From contig NC_043740.1 in assembly GCF_004337985.1 (NCBI RefSeq), positions 1,361,579 to 1,425,578 on the forward strand: a DNA stretch of 64,000 nucleotides, given 5' to 3'. A program made the position numbers and the translations under genes. This document shows, one piece after another, positions 25,084 through 34,765 of this stretch. This DNA comes from Pyricularia pennisetigena. Its lineage: Eukaryota; Ascomycota; Sordariomycetes; Magnaporthales; Pyriculariaceae. The notes beneath the pieces were generated by a model. It did not search any database. It saw only the letters and a program-made list of their open reading frames with translations, and was not told the origin of the DNA. Every line of letters starts with the position of its first letter. The first letter of the stretch is position 1.

Positions 25084-25703
25084 ATGGCTTCACCTCAGGT
25101 TAACGGCGAGGTCCCCCACTCGGCCTTCTTCGATGTAAGTTTACCTTATGTTGCCTTCTGCGCTCCTAGATTGACTAACTTTGATCAATATAGCATCTTG
25201 CCCAGTACCCCGTAGTCAACGATGGCATCGAGGTATTCAAGAAGAACCCTTACGGTCAGCGCAGCATAAATGTTACCGACATGGTCTACAAGCGGGTCGC
25301 AAAGCCCGTGATTCCCTACCTGTCAAGGCCGTATCAGTATGTCAGCCCATACGTTAAGAGGGTTGACGACATCGGCGACAAGACGCTCGCCAGAGTCGAT
25401 AAGACATTCCCCGCGGTCAAGAAGCCGACAGCAGACCTCTATGCCGATGTGTCGAACCTTGTGACTTTGCCCATCCGCAAGACAATTGAGGGCAAGGACC
25501 ACGTCATCACCACTTACAGCCAGGAGTATAAGAGCTTCGTCAACAACTCTGGCAACGAGGGCGGCCTCGTCACGTACGGCAAGGCACTCTTTGGGACGGC
25601 CCTGGTCCTCACAGCTGAGTCAATCAGCTGGGTCAAGCTTTACCTTCACAAGGCAAAGGAGGATGCCAAGGCCGCCAGCGCCAATAGCAACAACAGCAAC
25701 TAA
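25084..25703 (+). CDS. CAP20: CAP20/MPL1-like perilipin family lipid-droplet protein
   Basis: Two exons: 25084-25134 and 25194-25703. The 59-bp intron is GTAAGT...TATAG with a CTAAC branch site at about 25175. The product is 186 aa. The spliced N-terminus (SAFFD-HLAQYPVVNDGIEVFKKNPYGQ) matches the conserved start of Colletotrichum CAP20 and Metarhizium MPL1 as I know them. Repeated amphipathic segments follow (IPYLSRPYQYVSPYVKRVDDIGDK, then a TFPAVKK block) and a moderately hydrophobic stretch near 145-165 (GTALVLTAESISWVKLYL). These proteins coat lipid droplets; in appressorium-forming fungi they are needed for turgor and full virulence. The leader is strongly pyrimidine-rich (about 24985-25080), typical of well-expressed fungal genes. 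The family is assigned with good confidence; the role in this species is inference. Confidence 0.88.
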
Positions 25704-26802
25704 GCTTACCCACCATGACTCGTGGGCCAGTTGCCCTTGCCTACCAAGTCCAGTAGCAGCCTGACCAACGACTGTGGCTGCTGTTTTGAGCAAAAACAAA
25801 ATCTGGTACGGGCCTATCTTTGGCCCATCAGACCGAGGACAGTGGTCGTGTCATCTAATCAGTATACCATAGAGACCGACCCGATAAAGTCAACATCCTT
25901 TTTTTTTCTACCTGCACTTCCTATGAGCCTTTGGAGGCCGGTTCTAAATCGAGTCTTCGGACGACGGGCGCTTGAGTGTGTGACACTTGTGGCGACTGGG
26001 CACGGGACTGTTTGAACAATTGCCTTATCTTTGTTGTACTCCTTGCAGAAAACCAAGCTGCTGGCGGTCCAGTGATGATTATACCCTGTTTGCAGTACAT
26101 CGCCAGGAGATTCCATTCGCGTGGAAATCAAGATTGGAGAGGGGCTTCATACCCATGTATGCTTGTTAAAAAGACGGTTGATTGTTTTGTTTCAACACCA
26201 TTTCTTCGCACTGTTATAGCTTCAATTATTAAGATTCTCTGTGGAATCTAAGTGGTGTTCTTTGCGATGAATTGATATCGATGCACAGGAAGTAAAAGTG
26301 TCGCTTGCCTCTTGTTAACAAAATGTATACAATGCAAGTAGTTAGTTACTGCAGAAGTGGTTTTGGGAAATTATGCCAGATCCCCGTTCGGATATTGTCA
26401 GCGCAAACATGTTACGAGGTAATTTGGAGGTGGTGCCTAGTTTTAATGATTAATCAGACTGACCAAGCATTTCATAAGAGAAGAAGAGGGTTAGGGTTGC
26501 TTGATGATGCAATTGTTTGTAATCCAAGTGCTTGGTGGGGTTAGGTTGGATTGGTTCTCGATTTGATGGTCATCAGTCAGCTCCCGTAAAACGTCTTTGG
26601 AAGCAGGTCTAGTGGACTTGGTGGGCACTTGGATGGAGGCGTCCAGGAAGGAGAAGATTCTAGGCTGGCCCTAGGTCTTCTCAAGCCACCACTTACACTA
26701 TATAACTAAGCATTGGGTCCTATTACACAAGGAGACTTGCGACATGACCTGTTTATAAAATCTCAGGTTCGCATCGACGCTGTTACCCGTCCCAAATTCC
26801 TC
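25704..26802. other. Intergenic region between CAP20-like and pirin genes
   Basis: This 1.1 kb holds the 3' flank of the CAP20-like gene and the pirin promoter. A TATA-like ACTATATAACT occurs about 100 bp before the pirin ATG. One isolated TTAGGG-like unit near 26490 is not a telomeric array. No gene is seen. Confidence 0.6.
26696..26706 (+). promoter_or_regulatory. TATA-like element of the pirin gene
   Basis: ACTATATAACT lies about 100 bp upstream of the ATG at 26803. Spacing supports a core-promoter role but nothing else confirms it. Confidence 0.35.
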
Positions 26803-28020
26803 ATGAAGTCGATTTCCACCATCCTTATACCCATAATTGTTGGACTGTGTTCGGTATTCCTATTTCGCGACCGGATTGACGACGTAACTGCGACCCTGAA
26901 GAAGTACTACAAGGACAACTACATCACGACGACCGAGACCCACAAACAAGCAAACTCGTTGCCAGGAATCACCACTGCGACAGAGCGGCAACCACAAGAA
27001 CAGGAGCGTCATCTATACGCCACAGAAATGTCGGTGCCACGCACGATCCGAAAGGTCTTTATGGCCACCGAGCAGGCAGAAGGAGCGGGCGCGAGGGTAC
27101 GCAGGTCGATAGGCACGCCGGCGCTGAGACAATTCAGCCCGTTCCTGATGCTGGACCACTTTTCCATCAAGCCCGGCGCAGGGTTTCCCGATCAGTATGT
27201 TGGCACCTCCGCCTCTATCTTCAGCATTTCCCCCCCCAAGGCATACACATTGGNNCCCCCTCAAAAAAGCCCTCATCGTGGCCAAGAGACGATAACGTAC
27301 CTCCTCACGGGCGCCGTCGACCACGAGGACTTTGCGGGCAACAAGGGCACGATCGAGGCGGGAGACCTGCAGTTCATGACGGCGGGCCGGGGCATCATGC
27401 ATGCCGAGATGCCGCGCCAGAACCCGGACGGGTCGGCCAACGTCGGCCTCCAGCTCTGGGTCGACCTGCCGACGCACCTCAAGTCGTGCGAGCCGCGGTA
27501 CCGCGACCTGCGGGCGGCCGAGATTCCGCGCGCAGAGGTCGACGACGGCAAGGTCTCGGTCAAGATCATATCGGGCCAGAGCCACGGCGTCGACTCGGTC
27601 AAGGACCTCGCCTACACGCCTGTATGGATCCTCGACATCACCATCCAGCCGGGTGGGAGGATATCGCAGCCTCTTCCCGAGGGCTGGAACGCTTTCGCCT
27701 ACACGCTCGACGGCGGCGACGTCATACTCCGCGACGGCGCCGGCACCGGCGCCAGGACCGTGCCGCAGTACCACATGGTCGTGTTTGAGCCCAAGGGTGA
27801 GGTGGTCGTGGCCGAAGTCGATGCCGGCGCGGACCAGGCGGCACGCTTTGTGCTCGTCGCCGGCACGCCGCTGGATCAGCCTGTCGTGCAGCACGGGCCG
27901 TTTGTCGTCAACAGCAAGGAGGAGATCTACAAGGCCATCTTTGACTTCCAGACGCACTCGAACGGGTTCGAGAGGGCCAAGGGGTGGGAGAGTGAGATTG
28001 GCAAGTCGATGAGGGATTAA
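26803..28020 (+). CDS. Pirin family protein with hydrophobic N-terminal extension
   Basis: Proposed exons are 26803-27194 and 27270-28020 (380 aa). Removing 27195-27269 restores the canonical pirin sequence GFPDHPHRGQETITYLL, with metal-ligand His residues in HPHRG, and later GDLQFMTAGRGIMHAEMP with the His/Glu pair. Pirins are iron-binding cupins; in eukaryotes they are nuclear cofactors, and some have quercetinase activity. The intron is 75 bp (a multiple of three, without a stop), has a GTATGT donor but an AAG acceptor, and contains two undetermined bases (27254-27255), so its exact sequence is unsure. The ATG at 26803 adds about 75 residues beginning MKSISTILIPIIVGLCSVFLF, a likely membrane anchor or mitochondrial presequence. 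The ATG at 27028 would give a plain cytosolic/nuclear pirin. The coding part is distinctly GC-rich at third positions. Confidence 0.85.
   Translation: MKSISTILIPIIVGLCSVFLFRDRIDDVTATLKKYYKDNYITTTETHKQANSLPGITTATERQPQEQERHLYATEMSVPRTIRKVFMATEQAEGAGARVRRSIGTPALRQFSPFLMLDHFSIKPGAGFPDQYVGTSASIFSISPPKAYTLXPPQKSPHRGQETITYLLTGAVDHEDFAGNKGTIEAGDLQFMTAGRGIMHAEMPRQNPDGSANVGLQLWVDLPTHLKSCEPRYRDLRAAEIPRAEVDDGKVSVKIISGQSHGVDSVKDLAYTPVWILDITIQPGGRISQPLPEGWNAFAYTLDGGDVILRDGAGTGARTVPQYHMVVFEPKGEVVVAEVDAGADQAARFVLVAGTPLDQPVVQHGPFVVNSKEEIYKAIFDFQTHSNGFERAKGWESEIGKSMRD
27254..27255. other. Two undetermined bases (N) inside pirin intron
   Basis: Two N characters are the only ambiguous bases in the window. They fall in the proposed intron between CATTGG and CCCCCTC, so the true intron length and its branch-site region are not known. 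Confidence 0.95.
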
Positions 28021-28963
28021 GATGACACGTCTAGGATTTCTGGGATGATGCCCGGAGAGTATAGATGGCATATTACACCGTTTTGGAAATAGAAATGCGA
28101 TGATACCCCAATGCCGGCCAACCTCGTGATAATGCCATATCTGTCATATATTTGAGTTGACATTTGACAAGTGACAGGAGCGATTAATTACTCGTACCAA
28201 CCAATGCAGGTTTGCAGTGTGCCCAATTTGGTGTAAGTAGACTTGTCCATGTGCAAATGTCAACCAACCGATGGTAAAACATGTCCATCCATGTCCTAGC
28301 CATTCCCATCAGCGCAAGACCGACAAAGCTCTCGCAGTCCGCGCACGCCGGCCTAATTTCTCGGTATTTCCGTATTCTTTGTCTCGATGATCTTGGGTGC
28401 GGACCCATCACGCAGCTTTTTTTTTTTTTTTTTCACTTCCACATTACATCTGCCGATCGCCGACACCAGATCGCATACAATGATCCCGGTCATTGATTAG
28501 CATAGATAGGGGCTCGCCTGACCCTTGGGACGAAGTTCCCAGACAAAGTTATGGGATACGACTCTGCTCAAATTGACGCAAATCCCCTAGCCAGGCTCCA
28601 AATCCGTAGCTGCGGTCGAAAACATGCCACGTTTCCTTGATATTCGTACAATATCAGCCTCTGCCAGGGTGTTGCAGCACTTGTCATTAGAAAACGGTAA
28701 GATGTTGCCCATTTTTGGCCGGTCATAATATCTATCTTTCCTAGCCTGCGAGCAGCGCGCCTCCCTATGCTAGAGCGGCAGGCCCGCTGGCTAGGAGTCA
28801 GAGGACATGGGCTAGTCTAGGGTCTTCCTATCTGAATTGTTGGGACTCTTTATTTCTGCATACAGCGTAACCCGTTGCTCCGTGAAGCCGACCAACGCCC
28901 CCTTTCCCCCATCCCGGTGTAAACCACTGGTGCCCCCCTATCCGTCCCCCCCCACCGCCTTGT
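28021..28963. other. Convergent 3' region of pirin and secreted-protein genes
   Basis: This 0.94 kb lies between two stops. It contains a T run at about 28418-28433. No ORF with protein character is seen. Confidence 0.6.
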
Positions 28964-29356
28964 TCAGCAGAACTCCCAGTGATCCCACGAATAATCCGTG
29001 CAAGAGATCTTGACGCCCTTGTCCTCGCACGCCCCGATGCAGCAGTATTTCTCGGAACGGGCGCCCAGGCCGAACCTGTAGTCGTCCCCGTGCGCGTGGT
29101 ACCAGGCATCCCTCCCGTTCTTGGCCACCGACAGCGAGTAGCCGGGGAGGCAGCCGTACACGAACCGGTCGCCCTCGAGGCGGAGGGACCAGTTGTTGCT
29201 GCAGACGACGCGGCCGTCATCCACCATCTCGGACCCGGCGTCCATGGTGTCGCCCATGATGGGGCTGTGCGTGATGTAGCCCCAGAAGTGGGCGCAGGCC
29301 TGCGCCGTGGCCGAGAGGCTGGCTGCGGTGGCTAGGGATAGGTTGATGAGCTTCAT
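28964..29356 (-). CDS. Small secreted cysteine-rich protein (effector candidate)
   Basis: A single-exon ORF of 130 aa starts at the ATG at 29356 and stops at 28964. Residues 1 to about 20 form a signal peptide: Lys2, a hydrophobic core of Leu/Ala, and an Ala-X-Ala-like cleavage site near 18-20. The mature part of about 110 residues has eight cysteines (21, 52, 69, 105, 106, 110, 119, 130), an even number that fits four disulfides, and many Trp/Tyr residues. It has no membrane segment after the signal and no GPI signal. I do not recognise a named family. Length, cysteine content and secretion fit the general class of fungal apoplastic effectors or antimicrobial-type proteins. That is inference; a secreted housekeeping protein is possible. 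A TATAAAAG box lies 200 bp upstream on the same strand, and the leader is rich in TCC repeats. Confidence 0.75.
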   Translation of the reverse strand: MKLINLSLATAASLSATAQACAHFWGYITHSPIMGDTMDAGSEMVDDGRVVCSNNWSLRLEGDRFVYGCLPGYSLSVAKNGRDAWYHAHGDDYRFGLGARSEKYCCIGACEDKGVKISCTDYSWDHWEFC

Positions 29357-29403
29357 CTTGTTTTTTTTTTTTTGATTTTTGGGGTTGTAGAATAGGTTTG
29401 ATG

Positions 29404-29446
29404 AAGCAGGAGGAGGAGGAGGAGGAGAAGGAGAAGGAAGGGGAGG
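29404..29446. repeat. GGA/GAA purine simple repeat in effector-candidate leader
   Basis: The run is AGCAGGAGGAGGAGGAGGAG followed by GAAGG-type units on the plus strand, so it reads as pyrimidine-rich (TCC)n in the leader of the minus-strand gene. Confidence 0.75.
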
Positions 29447-29555
29447 AAAGAGCAGATGCGTTTGGTTCGGCTCGCGACCGACGAGATGGCTTTGGGCACG
29501 CGCGTCTGAGGGAACGAGATGGATTGGTGGTCAAGAACAAGACGGACTCGGCCTC

Positions 29556-29563
29556 CTTTTATA
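29556..29563 (-). promoter_or_regulatory. TATA box of secreted-protein gene
   Basis: On the minus strand this reads TATAAAAG, the consensus TATA box, about 200 bp upstream of the ATG at 29356. The position suits a pyrimidine-rich leader of over 100 bases. Confidence 0.5.
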
Positions 29564-30049
29564 AACATTCAAAAACTTCACCAGACGTCTGCGTCTTGGA
29601 CAAAACAAATGTCCAGAAGAAAACACCTAACCCCCCTGTCTTTTTCCCTATTTGGTAATTTCACCTTTGTCTGGTGCGCGCCTTGTCCTTCTTCCGCCCG
29701 CCCGCGCCGGTCCTTTGCATCAGCATCGCATATAATGGGGTTTTCTTTCCGTCGTCCGGCGTATAACAAAGGTACAAAATGAAGTGAGGCACGACAAGAT
29801 GGCAATAAGCGAGAACAAAAATAAGCAAGAGAAGAAGCTTTCCTGCAGGGTCCTTTCACCCCCTGCTCCACTCTCCAAGATGTAGATGTGCTGGCCTGCA
29901 GTAGCCTACGTAAGCACTCGAGGTAGGTAGGCTACATTTAGTCGCTCCTTGCTTCCCTTGAGTCGAAACCCAGATTTGCTTGTATTTGTATTATACATAG
30001 GTACCAAGGTAGGTACATGGGCTTATATAGTCCACCCAAACTCCGATTT

Positions 30050-30081
<32 letters not shown>

Positions 30082-30638
30082 GCAATCACTGACTTTATTT
30101 ACCCCCAGGACTGGATTGAAAAGGTCCAAGTCTAGACTCTCCAACCGTTTGCCTTGGCGAGTTGCCTCCCTGGTCTATATGCAGGGTCCTTAGGCGACCT
30201 ACCTCGATATCTCCATTAGATAAATACAATCTTATCCAAAATCCTTGTCGAAAGCTGATTCCAAGCTGTTGCCGATGTAACCTGAACTGCATGCGGTGTC
30301 GCAGTCTGCCATGGGTTGCTCCTCTTTTCAAAGCTGCGTCAAACCACATTCTCTTTTGAGGCTGGGAGGTCTTCTGGGTCCCCGATCACCGTCCGGCACA
30401 AAAGTTCTTGTCCATTTAGCTGTCCCCGAGAGTTGGCGAGGTGAAATCGGCCGTGTGGTGAGAGTGAACATGTCCAGAATTTGTTCATGTCCAACCCCAG
30501 TCCCTGAACAGCGCAACTTAAGGCGCCCGCACCAAAGATGAAGATGGGCTTTGGTCTGAAATATATAACAGAATTTTTATCTGGGTATCTAAGTTAAAAG
30601 CATTAATGAAACAAACAATGCTTGGGAGTGAAAGAAGA
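29564..30638. other. Intergenic region upstream of the secreted-protein gene
   Basis: This stretch holds the distal promoter of the secreted-protein gene and the 3' flank of the BCD1-like gene. A T-rich tract (about 30049-30080) with one C interruption lies in it. No gene is recognised. Confidence 0.55.
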
Positions 30639-32588
30639 TCACTCGCTATCCGAATAGTTGACTAGCCCTCCTAGCGCACTCTCGGCAGCGGCCTGGACAG
30701 CCTGCTCCAGTTGCTTAGTATCGACTTCCATCGTCCCGTGGGAGCTATCAGCAGCTTGCTGGACAGAAGATTTGCCGCCGCGCCATGAGGGTCCTCCTCG
30801 AGAGAGGTTGCGATGACCGCGGTGCTCGTCCATATCCTTGACCACCTCTCCCTCTTCCGCGCTCTTGTCAAGTCTGCCTCTCTTCGCTGGCCGATCATTA
30901 TAGTCTTGATGGCCGAAACCACTTCTCCCGCGTCCACGTCCACGACCGCGGCCAGATTGTCTCTTGTCACCACCGCCGCGGGCTTCATAGGGCCGTTTGC
31001 GATCGTGTGGCTGATATTGATGCTGACCACCGCGGTCCCCCCCTCTCATGGCCCTGCCAGACCTGTTGCTCTGGTACGAATGAGAGCGGCCTGGGTCTTC
31101 TTCATGCTGGCCATCATCTCTATGACCCCTTATACCTTGTGAATTGAAGTCGGAATCGGTTCTAGATACAACGGATTTTATATCTATGGAGTTAATCGTG
31201 ATAGGCTTCGACCGTCTATCCCTCACCGACCCCGTCACATATCCCGGTGGTGGAAATTGGGACATCATATCCACAGGAAACACATGGACTGTCGGATATT
31301 CGAGGACTGTCCGGCCCTGCAGTACCGACGTTAGGGGTTCCTCGGCGCCGATAGGGATCAGTACCCTGGGCTTCGTAGCCGGCTTGTGCAGATAGTATTT
31401 CCACTTCGTACGCTTCAGATCCACTTGCTCGTCAAGGTCCCAGCTATGGGCTGTTGCCGTAGCGTTCTCCTCCTGGACCCAGGCAGACGTGAATGGGTTT
31501 TGAACATGCGACACCGACATACTTGGCCATGCAGTCGAGCCGTGTTCCTGTTGGCCTGGTGGAGATTCCAACGCGGCATTGCGAGCTTTCCTCCGCCGCT
31601 TTCTTCGGATGGCGCTGCTGGAACCTTCTAGGACATCATCTTCAACCTCCTCGAGAGGATACAATGCATTCTGCCTTGCTGCAGCTGCTTCCATGCGTTC
31701 TTTCCGTTCCTTTCCCTTGCGAACCCACTCCATTGATCCAGCGAAGCATCGGTAGATGGGTTCGACGTCGGATGCACTGTGAAGTACCCTCGTAGGCTCA
31801 GTCATGTCTTTCTCATAAACCAGCCATTCAATGGTCCAATTGATGCCCCTGGTGGCTCTGTTCCCTTTCGTCTTGTTCTCCCGTTGTCTGGCCAGGCCTT
31901 TGGGTGCTGCAACTACTTCAATATCAAAAGCTCTGCACCTCGCCTTGTCACGAGTGCCGAATGACTGCGGATACCACGTCACAACGGGTTGAGGTTGCAC
32001 TGGCTCTTGTGTTGGAATCGATTCGGGTTCACTGTCGGAATCGCTATCGGAGCTGCCCGAGCTGCTAGTGGTATCCGCCGCTTCGTCGTCGTCTTCATCA
32101 TCCGAGGCTCCCTCCACGGTGTGGTTCTTTGCCAACGCCTGCTCCAGCTGCTGCTGCTTCCAATAGGCAGCCGGATCAAGAGGCACATGAACGAGCTCCT
32201 CGCCCCTCCACTCCTTGCGGAAGCGCACCTGGACACCCTTGTTGCCGTTCGTAAAGTGATGATGACCGTGCTTCGGCCTCTCTTCTTCTTCCGGCTGCTC
32301 GGCGGCGGATGCGATGCCCGTCCGATCGGCAATGTCCCGTGCGGCGCGGGACCTGACGCGCTCGATGGCGCTGAGAAAGTTGTAGTCGTGGTCAATGCCG
32401 GCCGGGGTCCTGAGTTTGCTCGCGGGCACGTATGCGGTAGCATCGCGTTGGCCGCTGCAAGAGGCCCATTGCTTGTGGCGCGTTACGCACTCGAGCGAGC
32501 AGGTCCGGGCGGCGCACCTCGGGCATTTGTATTTCGGGGCCGAAGAGTGGCAGATGCCGCACAGCGCCGTCAAGGGCGTGTCGGCCAT
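30639..32588 (-). CDS. BCD1: HIT zinc-finger box C/D snoRNP assembly factor, BCD1 type
   Basis: A single exon encodes 649 aa. The ATG at 32588 (AATCATGGCC) is the first in frame. The zf-HIT domain spans residues 10-44, with zinc ligands Cys10, Cys13, Cys22, Cys25, Cys30, Cys34, His38 and Cys44. The region downstream (Asp-Tyr-Asn-Phe-Leu, then a long conserved block to about 430 with a VHVFP element) fits Bcd1/ZNHIT6, which stabilises box C/D snoRNAs during snoRNP assembly in the nucleus. An acidic stretch around 190-225 interrupts the domain. The last ~150 residues are rich in Arg-Gly, Lys and His, including a GRGRGRGRGRSG run near 555-570, an RNA-binding-type tail that yeast Bcd1 lacks as far as I recall. 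ZNHIT3-like proteins share the finger but are far shorter. Confidence 0.82.
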   Translation of the reverse strand: MADTPLTALCGICHSSAPKYKCPRCAARTCSLECVTRHKQWASCSGQRDATAYVPASKLRTPAGIDHDYNFLSAIERVRSRAARDIADRTGIASAAEQPEEEERPKHGHHHFTNGNKGVQVRFRKEWRGEELVHVPLDPAAYWKQQQLEQALAKNHTVEGASDDEDDDEAADTTSSSGSSDSDSDSEPESIPTQEPVQPQPVVTWYPQSFGTRDKARCRAFDIEVVAAPKGLARQRENKTKGNRATRGINWTIEWLVYEKDMTEPTRVLHSASDVEPIYRCFAGSMEWVRKGKERKERMEAAAARQNALYPLEEVEDDVLEGSSSAIRRKRRRKARNAALESPPGQQEHGSTAWPSMSVSHVQNPFTSAWVQEENATATAHSWDLDEQVDLKRTKWKYYLHKPATKPRVLIPIGAEEPLTSVLQGRTVLEYPTVHVFPVDMMSQFPPPGYVTGSVRDRRSKPITINSIDIKSVVSRTDSDFNSQGIRGHRDDGQHEEDPGRSHSYQSNRSGRAMRGGDRGGQHQYQPHDRKRPYEARGGGDKRQSGRGRGRGRGRSGFGHQDYNDRPAKRGRLDKSAEEGEVVKDMDEHRGHRNLSRGGPSWRGGKSSVQQAADSSHGTMEVDTKQLEQAVQAAAESALGGLVNYSDSE

Positions 32589-34429
32589 GATTTGGACACG
32601 TCGCCGAGGCGTCGGGAGGGGGAACACGGGTTGGGATTTCAGGTCAACATGTGTTTATAAATGGAGGCGAGGTCTGTATAAAAATGCTTAGTGTAACCGA
32701 ATTTGTAAGATGTTAGCAAACTGGCTTTCGCAGTTTTGACAAGGGGACTCGCAAGCATTCCGAGCAAAACTTGGAGGCCAAGAAAATTAAATTGAAATCG
32801 TTATCAGATAACAACAAATCGCAGGGACCAAACACCAACTATGTCATACCTTGTAATTTGCGGGGCAGCTGTGTTCAAACCCCACCTACTCACTTCTTTG
32901 TACTGTAGTTGCGTACTCGGTAGTATCTCATAGTATTTACGCTGCCCACACGAACAACCATGCAAGCCTCATTTTACTCTGTGCCACATACATATTGGGT
33001 AAGGTACCCCTTAGGCACCAGCGGTCATTTATCTTTTGAGGCCTCCACGTATGGTAGATGTTTACATTTGGCAAAAGTTTGATCATCTATTTTCTATTTG
33101 GTGCCCGAGTTCACGTGGCTTCTGGTTAACTGCAGGGTTGATTACGCCGGGGCGACATCCTGAGATGTGCACAAAGATCCAATCTGCAATGCGCAATGCC
33201 GCAATCGATCGATTGACGCACGATTGCTACGAGCTGTGACACGAAACATAGGCGCGCCCACATAAGTTGAGGACTGCATTGTGTGGGGCAAGGTTAAAAG
33301 GACAGAAATGAAAAAAAAAAAAAAAAAAAAAAAGGGCCCGGCTGAGCAAATACGTTGAGATATGATGTTATCATCTTAATTCAACTTTGCGCGACCGAGC
33401 CTCTTTTTACTCACCAGAGTGGCAGGACCCAGACCACGGGCTTCTAGACCTTAGCAGGGCGCAGACCGAGTGACAGAGTCACACCTTGGCCTTTTTGCCA
33501 CCGGAAACGCCAAGGCTAGCCAAACAGCTGTCCTGGCCCCTCCCTCTCTCTAAAAACAAGCGACAGGCGCCGGGCGAACCGCGCCGACACACGGGCGGGG
33601 GGTTCGGCAACAAGAGGTAAACGCAGCTTGACCACGCCTTCAAGGACATGCCATCACCGCGTCTCCACTCCCAAGAAGATGCTCTTGGGTTCTGTCTGTC
33701 TTGACCGAGTCTTCCACGGGGGAAGGGAGCAAAATGGGCGCGCTTACTACCAGAATTTCAAACAGCTTTGCCGTAGAAACACGCCGTCTATTTGTCCCCG
33801 GGACTGACCGGTGTAACCATGAGTATGCGGTAGCATCCATTACACCCCTCGTCTACCCAAGCAACAGTCATTGAGGCTTTGCAACTCACTGGGTTCTGCG
33901 CGTCGACGCGTTTCCCATTCCCCAGTATTTTTTTGTTCTCGCGCAATCCAACCCAGGGCGCTAAGCTCTTGTTTTTACACAAACTGCGCCTTTTCGGTTT
34001 GATCGGTTCTGCCTAATCAAGTTTCCATTCACACCGAAAAAGAACCCCCTGTCTTCAAAGCAGTTGCGCCTCTGCTTGCGCTCGCTTTGCCTTGTTTTTC
34101 TCTAGGGCGTATTTCCATAATGTCATCGTCCGCAGTGACTTTGTCAACGTGTGGAAAACTATGAAGTTGGACGAGGCCAGGCTGCTGAACTTTTCTGTTG
34201 TTGCTGTAGATGCATAAAAGGAAAAGGACCTGCGCGAAGTAGACCACAGACTCACTGATCGTTTTCAATCCCATCGTGCTCCATATCTCTCACGTACCAG
34301 ACATTCTCCAGTCCAGCAAAGTCTATAGCTATATCACAGCACATCATAGCCTACTTTACTCTCTCTTTCATCAAATATCCCTTTCCTGCCGCTGTTTCCC
34401 CAACAGCAGAAACAAACATCCCATCAGAT
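32589..34429. other. Divergent intergenic region
   Basis: This 1.84 kb lies between the BCD1-like start (minus) and the small gene at 34430 (plus), so it should hold both promoters. A TATAAA-like element on the minus strand (about 32653-32660) is 65 bp from the BCD1-like ATG. A 23-A run is at 33311-33333. Overlapping minus ORFs around 33640-34274 have no protein character. Confidence 0.55.
33311..33333. repeat. Poly-A tract, 23 bases
   Basis: There are 23 consecutive A residues by count, in non-coding DNA. Confidence 0.9.
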
Positions 34430-34765
34430 ATGTCTACTCATCACCTCCACCCTTCCAGCTCCAGGTTAGTCACATACTATCAGTCACAAGCCAGCCGCTT
34501 ACCGGACCCATTCCCAGCTGACTTTTCCTTGTCCCCCCCTTCTTCCAGAGTGAGCAGCCGCGACGGCAACAGCTCGCGGTCAAGTGGTGCATCGACACCC
34601 GCCAACGGGTCGAGCCCTCGACTGACACCTCCCGTCGCGCCGCCGGCCACGGAGCGCATCGCCAACACGGGCGCCTACAGGAACGGCAGTCAGCCCCCCA
34701 ACTGGCCTCGCCTGGTCGCTTCAGACGCGCTCGCCCGGGAGCTTGAGGACATGTCGCGTCGCTGA
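34430..34765 (+). CDS. Small hypothetical protein, probably two exons
   Basis: The ATG at 34430 is followed by 12 codons, then a probable intron 34465-34548 (84 bp, GTTAGT...TTCCAG, CTGAC branch site about 28 bases before the acceptor). Exon 2 is 34549-34765. The spliced product is 83 aa. The intron is in frame and stop-free, so an unspliced 111-aa reading is also possible. The Ser/Pro-rich N-terminal half precedes a compact C-terminal block (GAYRNGSQPPNWPRL, then LARELEDMSRR) that looks conserved rather than random. There is no signal peptide or membrane segment. I do not recognise the family. The long pyrimidine-rich leader and the T-rich 3' flank support expression. Confidence 0.6.
   Translation: MSTHHLHPSSSRLVTYYQSQASRLPDPFPADFSLSPPSSRVSSRDGNSSRSSGASTPANGSSPRLTPPVAPPATERIANTGAYRNGSQPPNWPRLVASDALARELEDMSRR

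Noticed and set aside
26480..26545. Telomere-like TTAGGG
   Set aside because: There is only one unit and no array.
27013..28071. A 352-codon minus-strand ORF opposite the pirin gene
   Set aside because: It is a frame shadow of the GC-rich pirin coding sequence and includes the undetermined bases; it has no domain.
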